NCBI GenBank assembly: GCA_024709185.1
Contig: JANJXE010000368.1
Location: 1-9,079 of the forward strand
Origin: Paludibacter sp.
Lineage (GTDB): Bacteria > Bacteroidota > Bacteroidia > Bacteroidales > Paludibacteraceae
DNA length: 9,079 nt
Reading direction: 5' to 3'
Part shown: piece after piece, positions 1 to 7,133 of the stretch
How the letters are laid out: every line of letters starts with the position of its first letter
Numbering within the stretch: position 1 is the first letter of the stretch
The notes under the pieces: model-generated
Database searches by the model: none
Told to the model about the DNA's origin: nothing
What the model saw: the letters and a program-made list of their open reading frames with translations, nothing else
Made by a program: the position numbers and the translations under genes

Positions 1-49
1 CTTTAACTACTTTATTTTTATGGTTTTGGTACATACCCAAAACGGGCTG

Positions 50-81
50 CAAAGTTACAAAAAGATTTTTTAACCTGCAAA
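50..81 (-). promoter_or_regulatory. Candidate Bacteroidota promoter reading out of the window to the left
   Basis: Read on the minus strand, a -33 TTTG (78-81) is followed after 20 bases by TAACTTTG (50-57), an exact match to the Bacteroidota -7 consensus TAnnTTTG. Transcription would start near position 43 and run leftwards into a gene outside the window. The promoter lies downstream of the symporter stop codon. I see no clear hairpin terminator for the symporter between 82 and 132, so some read-through into the next gene is possible. The motif match is seen directly; its activity is inferred. Confidence 0.55.
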
Positions 82-132
82 CCCTTTTTGACAAATATTT
101 TCCTTTTGTATATTGAAAATCAGCACCAGGGT

Positions 133-1380
133 TCAACGAGGACTTTCCGGACAGACATTGGACTTGTTTTGTGCATCTACAACCACCGCACAAGCAGCAT
201 CTCCGGTAATATTCAAGACTGTGCGCAACATATCGAATACACGATCGAGAGCATATAACAGAGGAAGCCCTTCAACCGGCAATCCTGCCGAAACCAGAAC
301 TGCCACAACCAGTAAGGTTGGGCCCGGTACACCTGCCTGACCAATAGCGCCGATAGTAGACGTAACAGTGATAGCAATGTATTGAGCCAGTGTCAGTTCA
401 ATACTATACAACTGAGCAAAAAACAAAGCTACTAACGTATAATAGATTGCACTACCAGTCATATTTATTGTGGCACCCAATGGAACGACGAAAGCCGTGG
501 TTTCTTTACTGACACCTAATTTCTCTTCACAGGTCTTCATAGTAACAGGCAGGGTCGCAAGTGATGAGGATGTAGACAAAGCCACCAGCTGCGGACGAAG
601 CATTTCTTTAAAAAAACGGGAAAGTTTAATTTTCGAAAACAGAAATAGGGTAAGTGGGTACATGCCTGCGAAAATTACAATTGCGGCGAGGATATTGGTC
701 CAGAAAAGATTGGCTACTTTTAACAGCAAATCATATCCAAATGATCCTGTAGCATCAGCCATTAAACCAAAAACTCCAATGGGCGCTACCCACATCACTT
801 TTCCAATACACCAGATCAGCGCTTCCAGTAAGGTATTGAAGGCATTCACCACACCATCCTTTTTGGCTGATGGTAATGCACTCAAACCAAAGCCAAGGAA
901 AAGTCCAAAGAAAATTATGTGTAGAATATTCCCTTCTACCAGAGATTGAACCGGATTGGTTGGAATCACAGATAGCAACATTGGCCAGAATTCCATTTTT
1001 TCGGCTTTTAGTGAGTAACTCTCCGCAGGTATAAACGAACGGATTAACTCTATAGGAATACCGGCACCCGGCTGTAGTAAATTTCCCAGGAAAAAGGCAA
1101 TCAGAATAGCTGAAATTGTAGTGGCTAGTATATATAATATAGTAGTAATTCCGATTTTTCCCGCTGAATTGGTAGCCCCCAATGAAGCAGAACCTGCCAC
1201 AATTGACACAAACACCAATGGTACAACCAACATTTTAATCAATTGAATAAACAAAGTGCCGAGAGGTGCAAACATCACTGCTGGTTCTCCCATAACACGC
1301 CCCACAACAATACCCAGAACCATGGCAATTAAAATCTGGAAGCTTAAATCTGTTACCACCTTCTTAACGTTCATCTTCAT
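133..1380 (-). CDS. Dicarboxylate/amino acid:cation symporter (DAACS, glutamate transporter family)
   Basis: Inner-membrane secondary transporter of the GltPh/DctA fold, expected to import glutamate, aspartate or C4-dicarboxylates with Na+ or H+. From the ATG at 1380 it is 415 aa, normal for the family. The reading frame can be extended to a TTG at 1443, but the extra 21 residues are polar and unlike the family; the ATG at 1374 is also possible. The serine-rich HP1 tip (LSTSSSLAT, about 268-276) is present. The TM8 binding-site residues align as D379, D383, R386, N390 and D394, which favours an acidic substrate. The TM7 motif reads NMTG (306-309) where the family usually has NMDG. The C-terminal 12 residues are polar. 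The gene lies 100 bp downstream of the major facilitator gene on the same strand and may be read through from it; no strong promoter is evident in the gap. Substrate and coupling ion cannot be settled from sequence. Confidence 0.93.
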   Translation of the reverse strand: MKMNVKKVVTDLSFQILIAMVLGIVVGRVMGEPAVMFAPLGTLFIQLIKMLVVPLVFVSIVAGSASLGATNSAGKIGITTILYILATTISAILIAFFLGNLLQPGAGIPIELIRSFIPAESYSLKAEKMEFWPMLLSVIPTNPVQSLVEGNILHIIFFGLFLGFGLSALPSAKKDGVVNAFNTLLEALIWCIGKVMWVAPIGVFGLMADATGSFGYDLLLKVANLFWTNILAAIVIFAGMYPLTLFLFSKIKLSRFFKEMLRPQLVALSTSSSLATLPVTMKTCEEKLGVSKETTAFVVPLGATINMTGSAIYYTLVALFFAQLYSIELTLAQYIAITVTSTIGAIGQAGVPGPTLLVVAVLVSAGLPVEGLPLLYALDRVFDMLRTVLNITGDAACAVVVDAQNKSNVCPESPR

Positions 1381-1480
1381 AAAGTCGATTTTAAGGATTA
1401 TAAAACCTTTTGAATTACATTTTTCTACTCTATCGCTTATCAAACATTGTTTTAATACTGCACATCAATCAATCTAAGTT

Positions 1481-2686
1481 TTATTCCGGAATCTTTTTAA
1501 CCAAAAGAAGTCCTGTAATAAGCAGATTGAGCAACAAAAGTACAAAAAATACCCCTACACTATTATCGGATGTTAAAAAATTGATCACTGAAAACAAAAA
1601 AGTTCCCAGCAAAACAAAAATGAAAATAGATAGATTCATGTAAGCAAGCAACTGTCCGGCACGCCGGCCAGAATCGGATTGCTGAATGAGTGTCAGCCAG
1701 GGAACCTGAAAAAAACCTCCGGCAAGTGCAATACACATAACAATTACTGCAAATGCAGGCACCGTCAACTTAAAAAGACATATTATCCCGAAGCCAAGAG
1801 TCATACCCCAACTTCCTGTAAGCACCAAAACCCGCTTTGACCACCGGGACTGTAAAAGTCCTGCCAGTAAATTACCACTGATAATTCCAATTGCAACAAC
1901 TGCCATAATGATTCCTGTAACAGAGTTCGAAACCTGCAAAACATCCGAAGCATAGACTACAATATTCATTTGCAACATCGCCCCAATCATCCAGAAAAAA
2001 GAAACCCCAAACACAGCATTGTTTACACCTTTATAGTTGATCGCCAGTCGAAAACCAGAAATAAAAAAACGAATGGGATTCAGTTTTACAGCAGCACCCA
2101 ACTCAGGGTGATATGGAAGCTCCGTAACCTTTAAAAAAAGAGTCGAAACCAGGCCCATCACTGCAAGTACAAAAAAAAGAGCTATCAACACATCCACCCG
2201 ATACGAATCACTTAAACCCGCTGCAACAACATTACCTGCCAGAATCCCGGAAAAGGCCATAGCCTCGAATATACCACTACCTTTGGCACTTCCCGACTTG
2301 CCTCCTATATCGCGTATCAACCCGTATTTTGAAGGTGAATACAAACAACTTTGAATTCCCATCAACAACACAGCAGCGATTGCAATAAAAACCTGTTGGT
2401 AAATAAATGCCAAGGATGCTATCAGCATGATTGGAAGCTCAATCCATTTGAGCACGCTGAAAACCCGGGTTTTAGAATAATGCACTGCCCAACGCCCACC
2501 AAGTGGCGACAAAAGCAGATACGGAAGTACCAGGGCAGCAGAGACCATGGCTATTAGTTGCGACTGACTCATCCAGGAAGGCATTGACCAGCCTGCGGCA
2601 ATAAAAATGACCGCATTCTTTAGAAGATTATCATTGAAAACTCCTGAGAAATTACTCAGGAAAAGGTATACCCACTGTTTATTCAT
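1481..2686 (-). CDS. Major facilitator superfamily transporter, LplT-like
   Basis: Twelve-helix inner-membrane transporter of 401 aa. The N-terminal FNDN (17-20), a motif-A-like loop between helices 2 and 3 (SPLGGRW, 60-66) and the GIQSCLYSPSKYGLI stretch (110-124) resemble the lysophospholipid transporter LplT and the transporter half of LplT-Aas fusions, which flip lysophospholipids inward for re-acylation. No acyltransferase or acyl-ACP synthetase partner is seen next to it, so the substrate is inferred only weakly. The frame has an earlier ATG at 2719, but that codon lies upstream of a well-matched -7 element at 2706-2713, so it would not be in the transcript. The ATG at 2686 is therefore preferred, giving a leader of about 15-20 bases and placing MNKQWVYLFL at the N-terminus. 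The gene is divergent from rprX. Confidence 0.87.
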   Translation of the reverse strand: MNKQWVYLFLSNFSGVFNDNLLKNAVIFIAAGWSMPSWMSQSQLIAMVSAALVLPYLLLSPLGGRWAVHYSKTRVFSVLKWIELPIMLIASLAFIYQQVFIAIAAVLLMGIQSCLYSPSKYGLIRDIGGKSGSAKGSGIFEAMAFSGILAGNVVAAGLSDSYRVDVLIALFFVLAVMGLVSTLFLKVTELPYHPELGAAVKLNPIRFFISGFRLAINYKGVNNAVFGVSFFWMIGAMLQMNIVVYASDVLQVSNSVTGIIMAVVAIGIISGNLLAGLLQSRWSKRVLVLTGSWGMTLGFGIICLFKLTVPAFAVIVMCIALAGGFFQVPWLTLIQQSDSGRRAGQLLAYMNLSIFIFVLLGTFLFSVINFLTSDNSVGVFFVLLLLNLLITGLLLVKKIPE

Positions 2687-2705
2687 ACTTTTCTGACTCA
2701 GGTAG

Positions 2706-2736
2706 CAAATATACATCATTTATGTTTCTGTTCAAA
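2706..2736 (-). promoter_or_regulatory. Promoter of the LplT-like transporter gene
   Basis: On the minus strand, TTTG (2733-2736) is followed after exactly 19 bases by TATATTTG (2706-2713), a perfect fit to the Bacteroidota -33/-7 consensus. The predicted start of transcription is near 2700, a short distance upstream of the ATG at 2686. This promoter decides the start codon: the upstream ATG at 2719 would lie inside the promoter. Confidence 0.68.
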
Positions 2737-2762
2737 TTTACAAACACAACGACACTTCGCGG

Positions 2763-2806
2763 TTAACATTAACACTAAAACATCACACTTAACACGTTAA
2801 TGTTAA
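2763..2806. repeat. Inverted repeat built from TTAACA hexamers, candidate operator
   Basis: TTAACATTAAC (2763-2773) and GTTAATGTTAA (2796-2806) are a perfect 11-bp inverted repeat with a 22-bp spacer. TTAACA occurs directly at 2763, 2769 and 2789, and as its reverse complement at 2801. Tandem hexamers are typical binding sites for OmpR/PhoB-type winged-helix regulators, the family of the neighbouring RprY. The site lies just upstream of the transporter -33 element and about 80 bp upstream of the rprX -7. The repeat is seen; the binding role is inferred. Confidence 0.5.
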
Positions 2807-2870
2807 TTTCAGTTATTCTAATCGTATTTATTAGTTATATTATATTAATTCTATTGACTATTTAGATTTT

Positions 2871-2936
2871 AACGTTTTAATATGTTCTATATTTGTGCAA
2901 TTATAAACGTGTTACCGGCAATTCTTTTAAAACGTT
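2871..2936. repeat. 10-bp inverted repeat flanking the rprX promoter
   Basis: AACGTTTTAA (2871-2880) and TTAAAACGTT (2927-2936) are perfect reverse complements 46 bases apart. One arm lies just before the candidate rprX -7 element and the other lies in the predicted 5' leader. They could be two operator half-sites or a long-range leader structure, or a chance match in AT-rich DNA. Confidence 0.4.
2888..2895 (+). promoter_or_regulatory. Candidate -7 element of the rprXY operon
   Basis: TATATTTG matches the Bacteroidota -7 consensus TAnnTTTG exactly. The -33 region at the proper spacing is only T-rich (around 2866-2870) and lacks a proper TTTG, so the promoter may be weak or activator-dependent. 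Transcription would begin near 2902, leaving a leader of about 80 bases before the rprX ATG. Confidence 0.45.
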
Positions 2937-2982
2937 GAGCCAGACGGTTACCATTTTGAGATAGAATTTCAGCAATCCGACA

Positions 2983-4527
2983 ATGAAAAAAACGACAATT
3001 TTCATCCTTATACTTTCCATGCTTTTAACCTTTATCGGATTAATTCTGATACAGGCTCGCTATGTGATGGTAAATGCTGAAATGATTGAAAATCAGTTTA
3101 ATGAAAGTGTCAAAAGAAGCCTTTATCAAACTGTCAGATTAGTAGAGGAAAACGAGGCCCTTGAATACATGGCACTTACCCTGGGAAGACATGACTACTC
3201 CTCTCATGCCAGTCGATCTTCAAACTTAACCGATCTTCATTCGGGCTTGAAAAACCAGATCGACAGTTCGAAAAGTCAGTTAAGTATCAACACTGAAAAA
3301 TCAGACAAGCCAGCCGTTCGTCTGTCTACCAATCATGGTAAAGCCACTATCGAAGAGACTTCCCGAATATTACAAAACAAATTCAGAGAAAACTTTTCCC
3401 GCAGCAAAACCATTCTGGACCAGGCCGTTTTCCGCTGGTTAAGAGAAAAAGATCAAAAGGATGTCAGTGAGCGAATTAATTTCGAAGAACTTAACTCCAT
3501 CATTGAAAAATACCTGCTTAGCAACGGAATCGATTTACCCTTTTATTACAGTGTAGTTGATAAGTTTGGAAACGAAATTTATCGTTGCGATAAAGATTTC
3601 CATAAGTCGCATCCTTCACATGGCAGAAATTTCTATACACAGAAATTTTTTCCATCCGAAAGCTCCTCAAAAGAGGCGTTTCTGGAAGTAACTTTTCCCA
3701 CTAAAAAAAACTATATTATTAGCTCAATGGGACTGTTGTACCCTTCAATTATACTGGTTGTGTTAATATTACTCATCTTCGTTGTAGCTTTGATTGTTAT
3801 TTTTAAACAAAAACAGTTGAACAATATTAAGAATGATTTTGTTAATAACATGACTCACGAGTTGAAAACACCCATTTCGAGTATTTCACTTGCTTCGCAA
3901 ATGTTACAGGATCCGGTTGTAGGTAAAACACCAGATACACTACGTCATATTTCGAAGGTAATTCTCGATGAAACCACACGCCTAAGTCGTATGGTGGAAG
4001 AGGTGTTAAAGCTCTCGCTCTTTGAATCGGAAAAAGCCACCTACAAAATGCGTGAAATGAATGTGAATGATCTGATAGCACATACCTCAGAGATATTTTC
4101 ACTTAAGGTTTCAAACAATGGTGGAAAGCTAACCACAGTGCTAAAGGCAACGGAAGACTGGATACTTGCCGATGAGGTTCACTTAACGAATGTAATACAC
4201 AATCTCATGGACAATGCCCTAAAATACAGCGATAAGCCTTTGCTGTTAACATTAGAGACCTGGAACGAAAAGGACAAAGTGTTAATTAGTATCGAGGACA
4301 ACGGAATAGGAATTCCAAAAGAAGATCTCAAACGGGTATTTGAGAAATTCTACAGAGTACCAACCGGCAATAAACACAATGTGAAAGGCTTTGGACTTGG
4401 CCTTGCGTATGTGAAACGAATTATTAATGAACACAAAGGTACTATTAAAGTTGAAAGTGAACTTAACATAGGTACCAAATTTATAATAGCATTACCAACA
4501 CTAAAAAGTATCGATTATGAACGATGA
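2983..4527 (+). CDS. rprX: Sensor histidine kinase, RprX-like
   Basis: Inner-membrane sensor kinase of 514 aa that autophosphorylates and passes phosphate to the response regulator encoded next. Residues about 4-24 form TM1, about 27-250 an extracytoplasmic sensor region with no domain I recognise, and about 252-275 TM2. The HisKA region follows, with phosphoacceptor H292 in HELKTP, then an ATPase domain with N-box (N407, N411), G1 DNGIGIP (439-445), F-box (FEKFYR, 453-458) and G2 GFGLGL (469-474). All catalytic motifs are intact. There is no HAMP or PAS domain between TM2 and the kinase core. Architecture, length and the partner gene match RprX of Bacteroides fragilis, described as a regulator affecting porin expression. 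The stop codon lies inside the rprY start region, an 11-bp overlap indicating translational coupling. Confidence 0.92.
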   Translation: MKKTTIFILILSMLLTFIGLILIQARYVMVNAEMIENQFNESVKRSLYQTVRLVEENEALEYMALTLGRHDYSSHASRSSNLTDLHSGLKNQIDSSKSQLSINTEKSDKPAVRLSTNHGKATIEETSRILQNKFRENFSRSKTILDQAVFRWLREKDQKDVSERINFEELNSIIEKYLLSNGIDLPFYYSVVDKFGNEIYRCDKDFHKSHPSHGRNFYTQKFFPSESSSKEAFLEVTFPTKKNYIISSMGLLYPSIILVVLILLIFVVALIVIFKQKQLNNIKNDFVNNMTHELKTPISSISLASQMLQDPVVGKTPDTLRHISKVILDETTRLSRMVEEVLKLSLFESEKATYKMREMNVNDLIAHTSEIFSLKVSNNGGKLTTVLKATEDWILADEVHLTNVIHNLMDNALKYSDKPLLLTLETWNEKDKVLISIEDNGIGIPKEDLKRVFEKFYRVPTGNKHNVKGFGLGLAYVKRIINEHKGTIKVESELNIGTKFIIALPTLKSIDYER

Positions 4528-5221
4528 AAAAGTAAAAATTTTATTGTGCGAGGATGATGAAAACCTCGGCATGTTGTTACGGGAATATTTACAGACAAAA
4601 GGTTATGATGCTGACTTGCAGCCCGACGGAGAAGCCGGATACAAGGCATTCACTAAAAACAAATACGATTTATGTGTATTTGATGTGATGATGCCAAAAA
4701 AAGATGGTTTTGCTCTGGCAGCTGACATTCGCAACATTAATTCTGAAGTGCCCATTATTTTCCTTACTGCAAAATCGATGAAGGAAGATATTCTGCAGGG
4801 CTTTAAGTTAGGTGCCGACGATTACCTTTCGAAACCTTTCAGCATGGAAGAATTACTTTCGCGTATTGAATCCATCCTGCGTCGTGTTAAAGGCAAGAAA
4901 GTGAAAGATGTTGTAGTATTTAACATTGGAGGATTTGTTTTTGATGCTCAAAAACAAGCACTAAGCTTCGATGGTGAAACTAAAAAATTAACTACCAAAG
5001 AATCGGAATTGCTTCGTTTGCTGGCTTCAAATGCAAACAGCATTCTGGAAAGAAATTATGCTCTGAAATCAATTTGGGAGGATGATAACTACTTCAATGC
5101 CCGTAGCATGGATGTGTACATTACCAAATTACGTAAATTACTCAAAGATGATCCTAATGTTGCTATCATCAATATTCACGGTAAAGGATATAAATTAATT
5201 ACTCCTCAGGCCGGTGAATAA
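4517..5221 (+). CDS. rprY: Response regulator, OmpR/PhoB family, RprY-like
   Basis: Cytoplasmic DNA-binding regulator of 234 aa, partner of the upstream kinase. The receiver domain (about 6-122) has the acidic pocket E12-D13-D14, phosphoacceptor D56 (FDVMMPKKDG), T84 in the FLTAK stretch and K106 in SKPFS, so it should be phosphorylatable. The winged-helix output domain (about 134-229) includes the LTTKESELLRLL helix, the YITKLRKLL recognition region and the GKGYKL wing typical of OmpR-type proteins. Similarity to RprY of Bacteroides is strong, especially LLCEDDENLGMLLREYLQ at 9-26. Targets cannot be read from sequence; the TTAACA repeats upstream of rprX are the obvious local candidate. The gene ends 56 bp before a strong hairpin terminator. 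Confidence 0.94.
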   Translation: MNDEKVKILLCEDDENLGMLLREYLQTKGYDADLQPDGEAGYKAFTKNKYDLCVFDVMMPKKDGFALAADIRNINSEVPIIFLTAKSMKEDILQGFKLGADDYLSKPFSMEELLSRIESILRRVKGKKVKDVVVFNIGGFVFDAQKQALSFDGETKKLTTKESELLRLLASNANSILERNYALKSIWEDDNYFNARSMDVYITKLRKLLKDDPNVAIINIHGKGYKLITPQAGE

Positions 5222-5276
5222 CCAGTGATGGTTATGCTGTAGCCATGAAAACAATGGTTAAAGCCTGAAGATAAAT

Positions 5277-5311
5277 AAGCGTCGGTTCTGCATCAAGAGC
5301 TGACGCTTTTT
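5277..5311 (+). terminator. Intrinsic terminator of rprXY, possibly bidirectional
   Basis: AAGCGTCGGTTCT (5277-5289) pairs with AGAGCTGACGCTT (5296-5308) as a 13-bp stem with two G-U wobbles and a six-base loop, followed by a T run through 5311. The T run overlaps the mutL stop codon (5310-5312) on the other strand. On the minus strand the same hairpin is followed by a weaker TTATTTAT tract, so it may also end the mutL transcript. Confidence 0.85.
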
Positions 5312-7121
5312 AATTAAAGCGATTAGCGATTTCATCCTGAGAAATGATGACCATTACGGTTTTGCCATCAGGGGTATACAGATGTACCGGACAGGCAAAT
5401 AGTTGATCGACGAGGTGCGCCATTTCCTCCCCGCTCAGGCGGCCTGTGGAGGGGATTGCAGCAGTTTCAGCCAGTGCAAGGGCCATTTCCTCCCTTACTT
5501 TCTCAATGGGTTCTCCGTAAGCACTTTTAGTCCTATGCAGGATATCACTTAACAGAGCAGTAACCTTTTCAGGTGATTTCAACCGGGATGGAATTCCCTG
5601 TACCGAAAGTTGCATTCGGCCTGCTTCCACTTTTATATCAAAACCAAGAATTCTCAACTCATCTTTAATCTGTTCGTAGAAAGGTAAATCTTCGGGCATA
5701 AGTTCAATGTTTTCCGGAAACAGCAACTGTTGCGAAAAACCCTTACGGACTGAAAGTTCATTCAAAAATTCGTCGAATAAAATTCGCACATGAGCTCTTC
5801 GTTGATCAATAAGCATCATTCCCGATTTAACCGAAGTGAGAATATAGCGCTCTTTCAATTGAAAATAAGCTCCTGAAGTTTGAGCTTCCGATGAAATCAC
5901 TTGTTGAACTGGCTCTTTTTCTGATGGTTTATCAAAGTGGTCATCCTGGCGAAACAAACTATCCCAGTTGACGGCAGGACGTGAATACGAACTTCCCTGT
6001 TGTGAATCGGAAAAAGGATTGTAGGAAGCGTTAAAATGAGTTGGCGGAGGAGTCACCTGAGTTCCGCGTTGAAGGCTGGGCAGATCAGGAACTTCGTCAC
6101 GATCAAAATCGATGGAAGGAACGATATTAAATTTACCCAGCGACTCTTTAACGGCTGCAGTAAGAATCGACCATATTGCCTGTTCGTTTTCGAACTTAAT
6201 CTCTGTTTTAGTTGGATGAATGTTAATATCGATGGTTTGAGGGTCCACCTCAAAATAGACAAAATACGGAGGATTATCTCCGGGAGAAATCAATTGATTA
6301 TAGGCCATCATCAACGCTTTATGAAAATAAGGATGTCGCATGTAACGACCGTTCACAAAAAAATACTGCTGCGTTGATTTTTGAGCAAATTCAGGCCGTC
6401 CGATGAAGCCATGTATCGAAACAAGCGATGTTTCAGCCTCCAGCGAAAGCAATTGCTGGCTCAATTTCCTGCGTGCATTCCCGAAAACCTGATCGATTCG
6501 GACTTTCACATTTGAAACCGGCAGATAAAACACTTCTTCATCGCCGTCGTAGAAATAAAACTCCACTTCAGGATTCACTAATACGATACGATAAAACTCG
6601 CTTAACAGGTGGTTCTTTTCCACACTATCGCTTTTGAGAAAGCGCCTGCGGGCCGGGACATTGAAAAACAGGTTTTTCACCTGGAAGGATGTTCCCTTAT
6701 CGCACTGCACCATTTCCTGTCTGAAAACGCGGCTTCCGGCAATTTCGACAAAGGTGCCCAGTTCATCCTCCTGACGGCGGGTACGCATTTCGACCTGCGC
6801 AACAGCAGCAATAGAGGCCAGCGCCTCGCCCCTGAAGCCCATCGTACGAATATGAAATAAATCCTGAGCATCGGTAATTTTGGAGGTAGCATGTCGTTCA
6901 AATGCCATGCGGGCATCGGTATCGCTCATCCCCTTTCCATCATCGGAGACAGCAATCAGTGTACGCCCTGCATCTTTAATTTGCACACGTATCACCGATG
7001 CACAGGCATCCAGGGCATTTTCGACCAGTTCCTTCAGCACCGATGCAGGACGTTGAATCACTTCACCGGCAGCAATCTGATTTGCCACTGAGTCGGGCAA
7101 CAACCGAATAACATCGCTCAT
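5310..7121 (-). CDS. mutL: DNA mismatch repair protein MutL
   Basis: GHKL-ATPase mismatch repair matchmaker, 603 aa, which links MutS at a mismatch to downstream strand processing. The N-terminal ATPase domain is intact: catalytic E31 and N35 in KELVENALDA, DGKGM (61-65), GFRGEALASI (95-104), and HPTK with K305. A low-complexity linker (about 335-415) leads to a C-terminal dimerisation domain from about 416. A QQLLFP stretch (464-469) fits the beta-clamp binding motif. The place of the endonuclease metal motif DQHA(X)2E(X)4E reads DQRRAHVRILFD (439-450), and the usual C-terminal CPHGRP-type motif reads CPVHLYTPDG (577-586), so nuclease activity is doubtful. It starts 12 bp after the small membrane protein gene and is the last gene of the probable manC operon. 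No MutS or MutH lies in the window. Confidence 0.97.
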   Translation of the reverse strand: MSDVIRLLPDSVANQIAAGEVIQRPASVLKELVENALDACASVIRVQIKDAGRTLIAVSDDGKGMSDTDARMAFERHATSKITDAQDLFHIRTMGFRGEALASIAAVAQVEMRTRRQEDELGTFVEIAGSRVFRQEMVQCDKGTSFQVKNLFFNVPARRRFLKSDSVEKNHLLSEFYRIVLVNPEVEFYFYDGDEEVFYLPVSNVKVRIDQVFGNARRKLSQQLLSLEAETSLVSIHGFIGRPEFAQKSTQQYFFVNGRYMRHPYFHKALMMAYNQLISPGDNPPYFVYFEVDPQTIDINIHPTKTEIKFENEQAIWSILTAAVKESLGKFNIVPSIDFDRDEVPDLPSLQRGTQVTPPPTHFNASYNPFSDSQQGSSYSRPAVNWDSLFRQDDHFDKPSEKEPVQQVISSEAQTSGAYFQLKERYILTSVKSGMMLIDQRRAHVRILFDEFLNELSVRKGFSQQLLFPENIELMPEDLPFYEQIKDELRILGFDIKVEAGRMQLSVQGIPSRLKSPEKVTALLSDILHRTKSAYGEPIEKVREEMALALAETAAIPSTGRLSGEEMAHLVDQLFACPVHLYTPDGKTVMVIISQDEIANRFN

Positions 7122-7133
7122 TCAGGCAATTCT

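Larger units (their letters stand above)
2687..2982. promoter_or_regulatory. Divergent intergenic regulatory region between the transporter and rprX
   Basis: This 296-bp gene-free stretch separates two divergent genes. It holds the transporter promoter (2706-2736), a cluster of TTAACA hexamers forming an inverted repeat (2763-2806), a very AT-rich tract (about 2810-2900), a candidate rprX -7 element (2888-2895), and a second inverted repeat (2871-2880 with 2927-2936). I see no open reading frame or RNA gene here. The density of repeats suggests regulator binding, possibly RprY autoregulation, but that is inference. Confidence 0.6.

Noticed and set aside
113..340. Plus-strand frame of 75 codons with a promoter-like sequence upstream (TTTG then TATATTGA)
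   Set aside because: It overlaps the symporter 3' end in antisense, the -7 match is imperfect, and the peptide is low-complexity.
470..949. 159-codon open frame on the plus strand
   Set aside because: It lies wholly antisense to the symporter gene, whose protein is clearly conserved. The predicted peptide has no recognisable motif.
1381..1443. N-terminal extension of the symporter from a TTG at 1443
   Set aside because: The extension is polar, not family-like, and uses a rare start; ATGs at 1380 and 1374 fit the family N-terminus.
1434..1472. Possible symporter promoter (TTG, 21-bp spacer, AATGTTTG)
   Set aside because: The -7 differs from the consensus at its first base and the spacing is long; too weak to annotate.
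3842..4102. 86-codon minus-strand frame inside rprX
   Set aside because: It is antisense to the conserved HisKA region and looks like a shadow frame.
5227..5247. Short hairpin just after rprY (ATGGTT with AGCCAT)
   Set aside because: Only six base pairs with one wobble and no T tract; the much stronger hairpin at 5277-5311 explains termination.
6036..6377. 113-codon plus-strand frame inside mutL, and shorter frames nearby
   Set aside because: They lie antisense or out of frame within the conserved mutL sequence and have no recognisable protein features.
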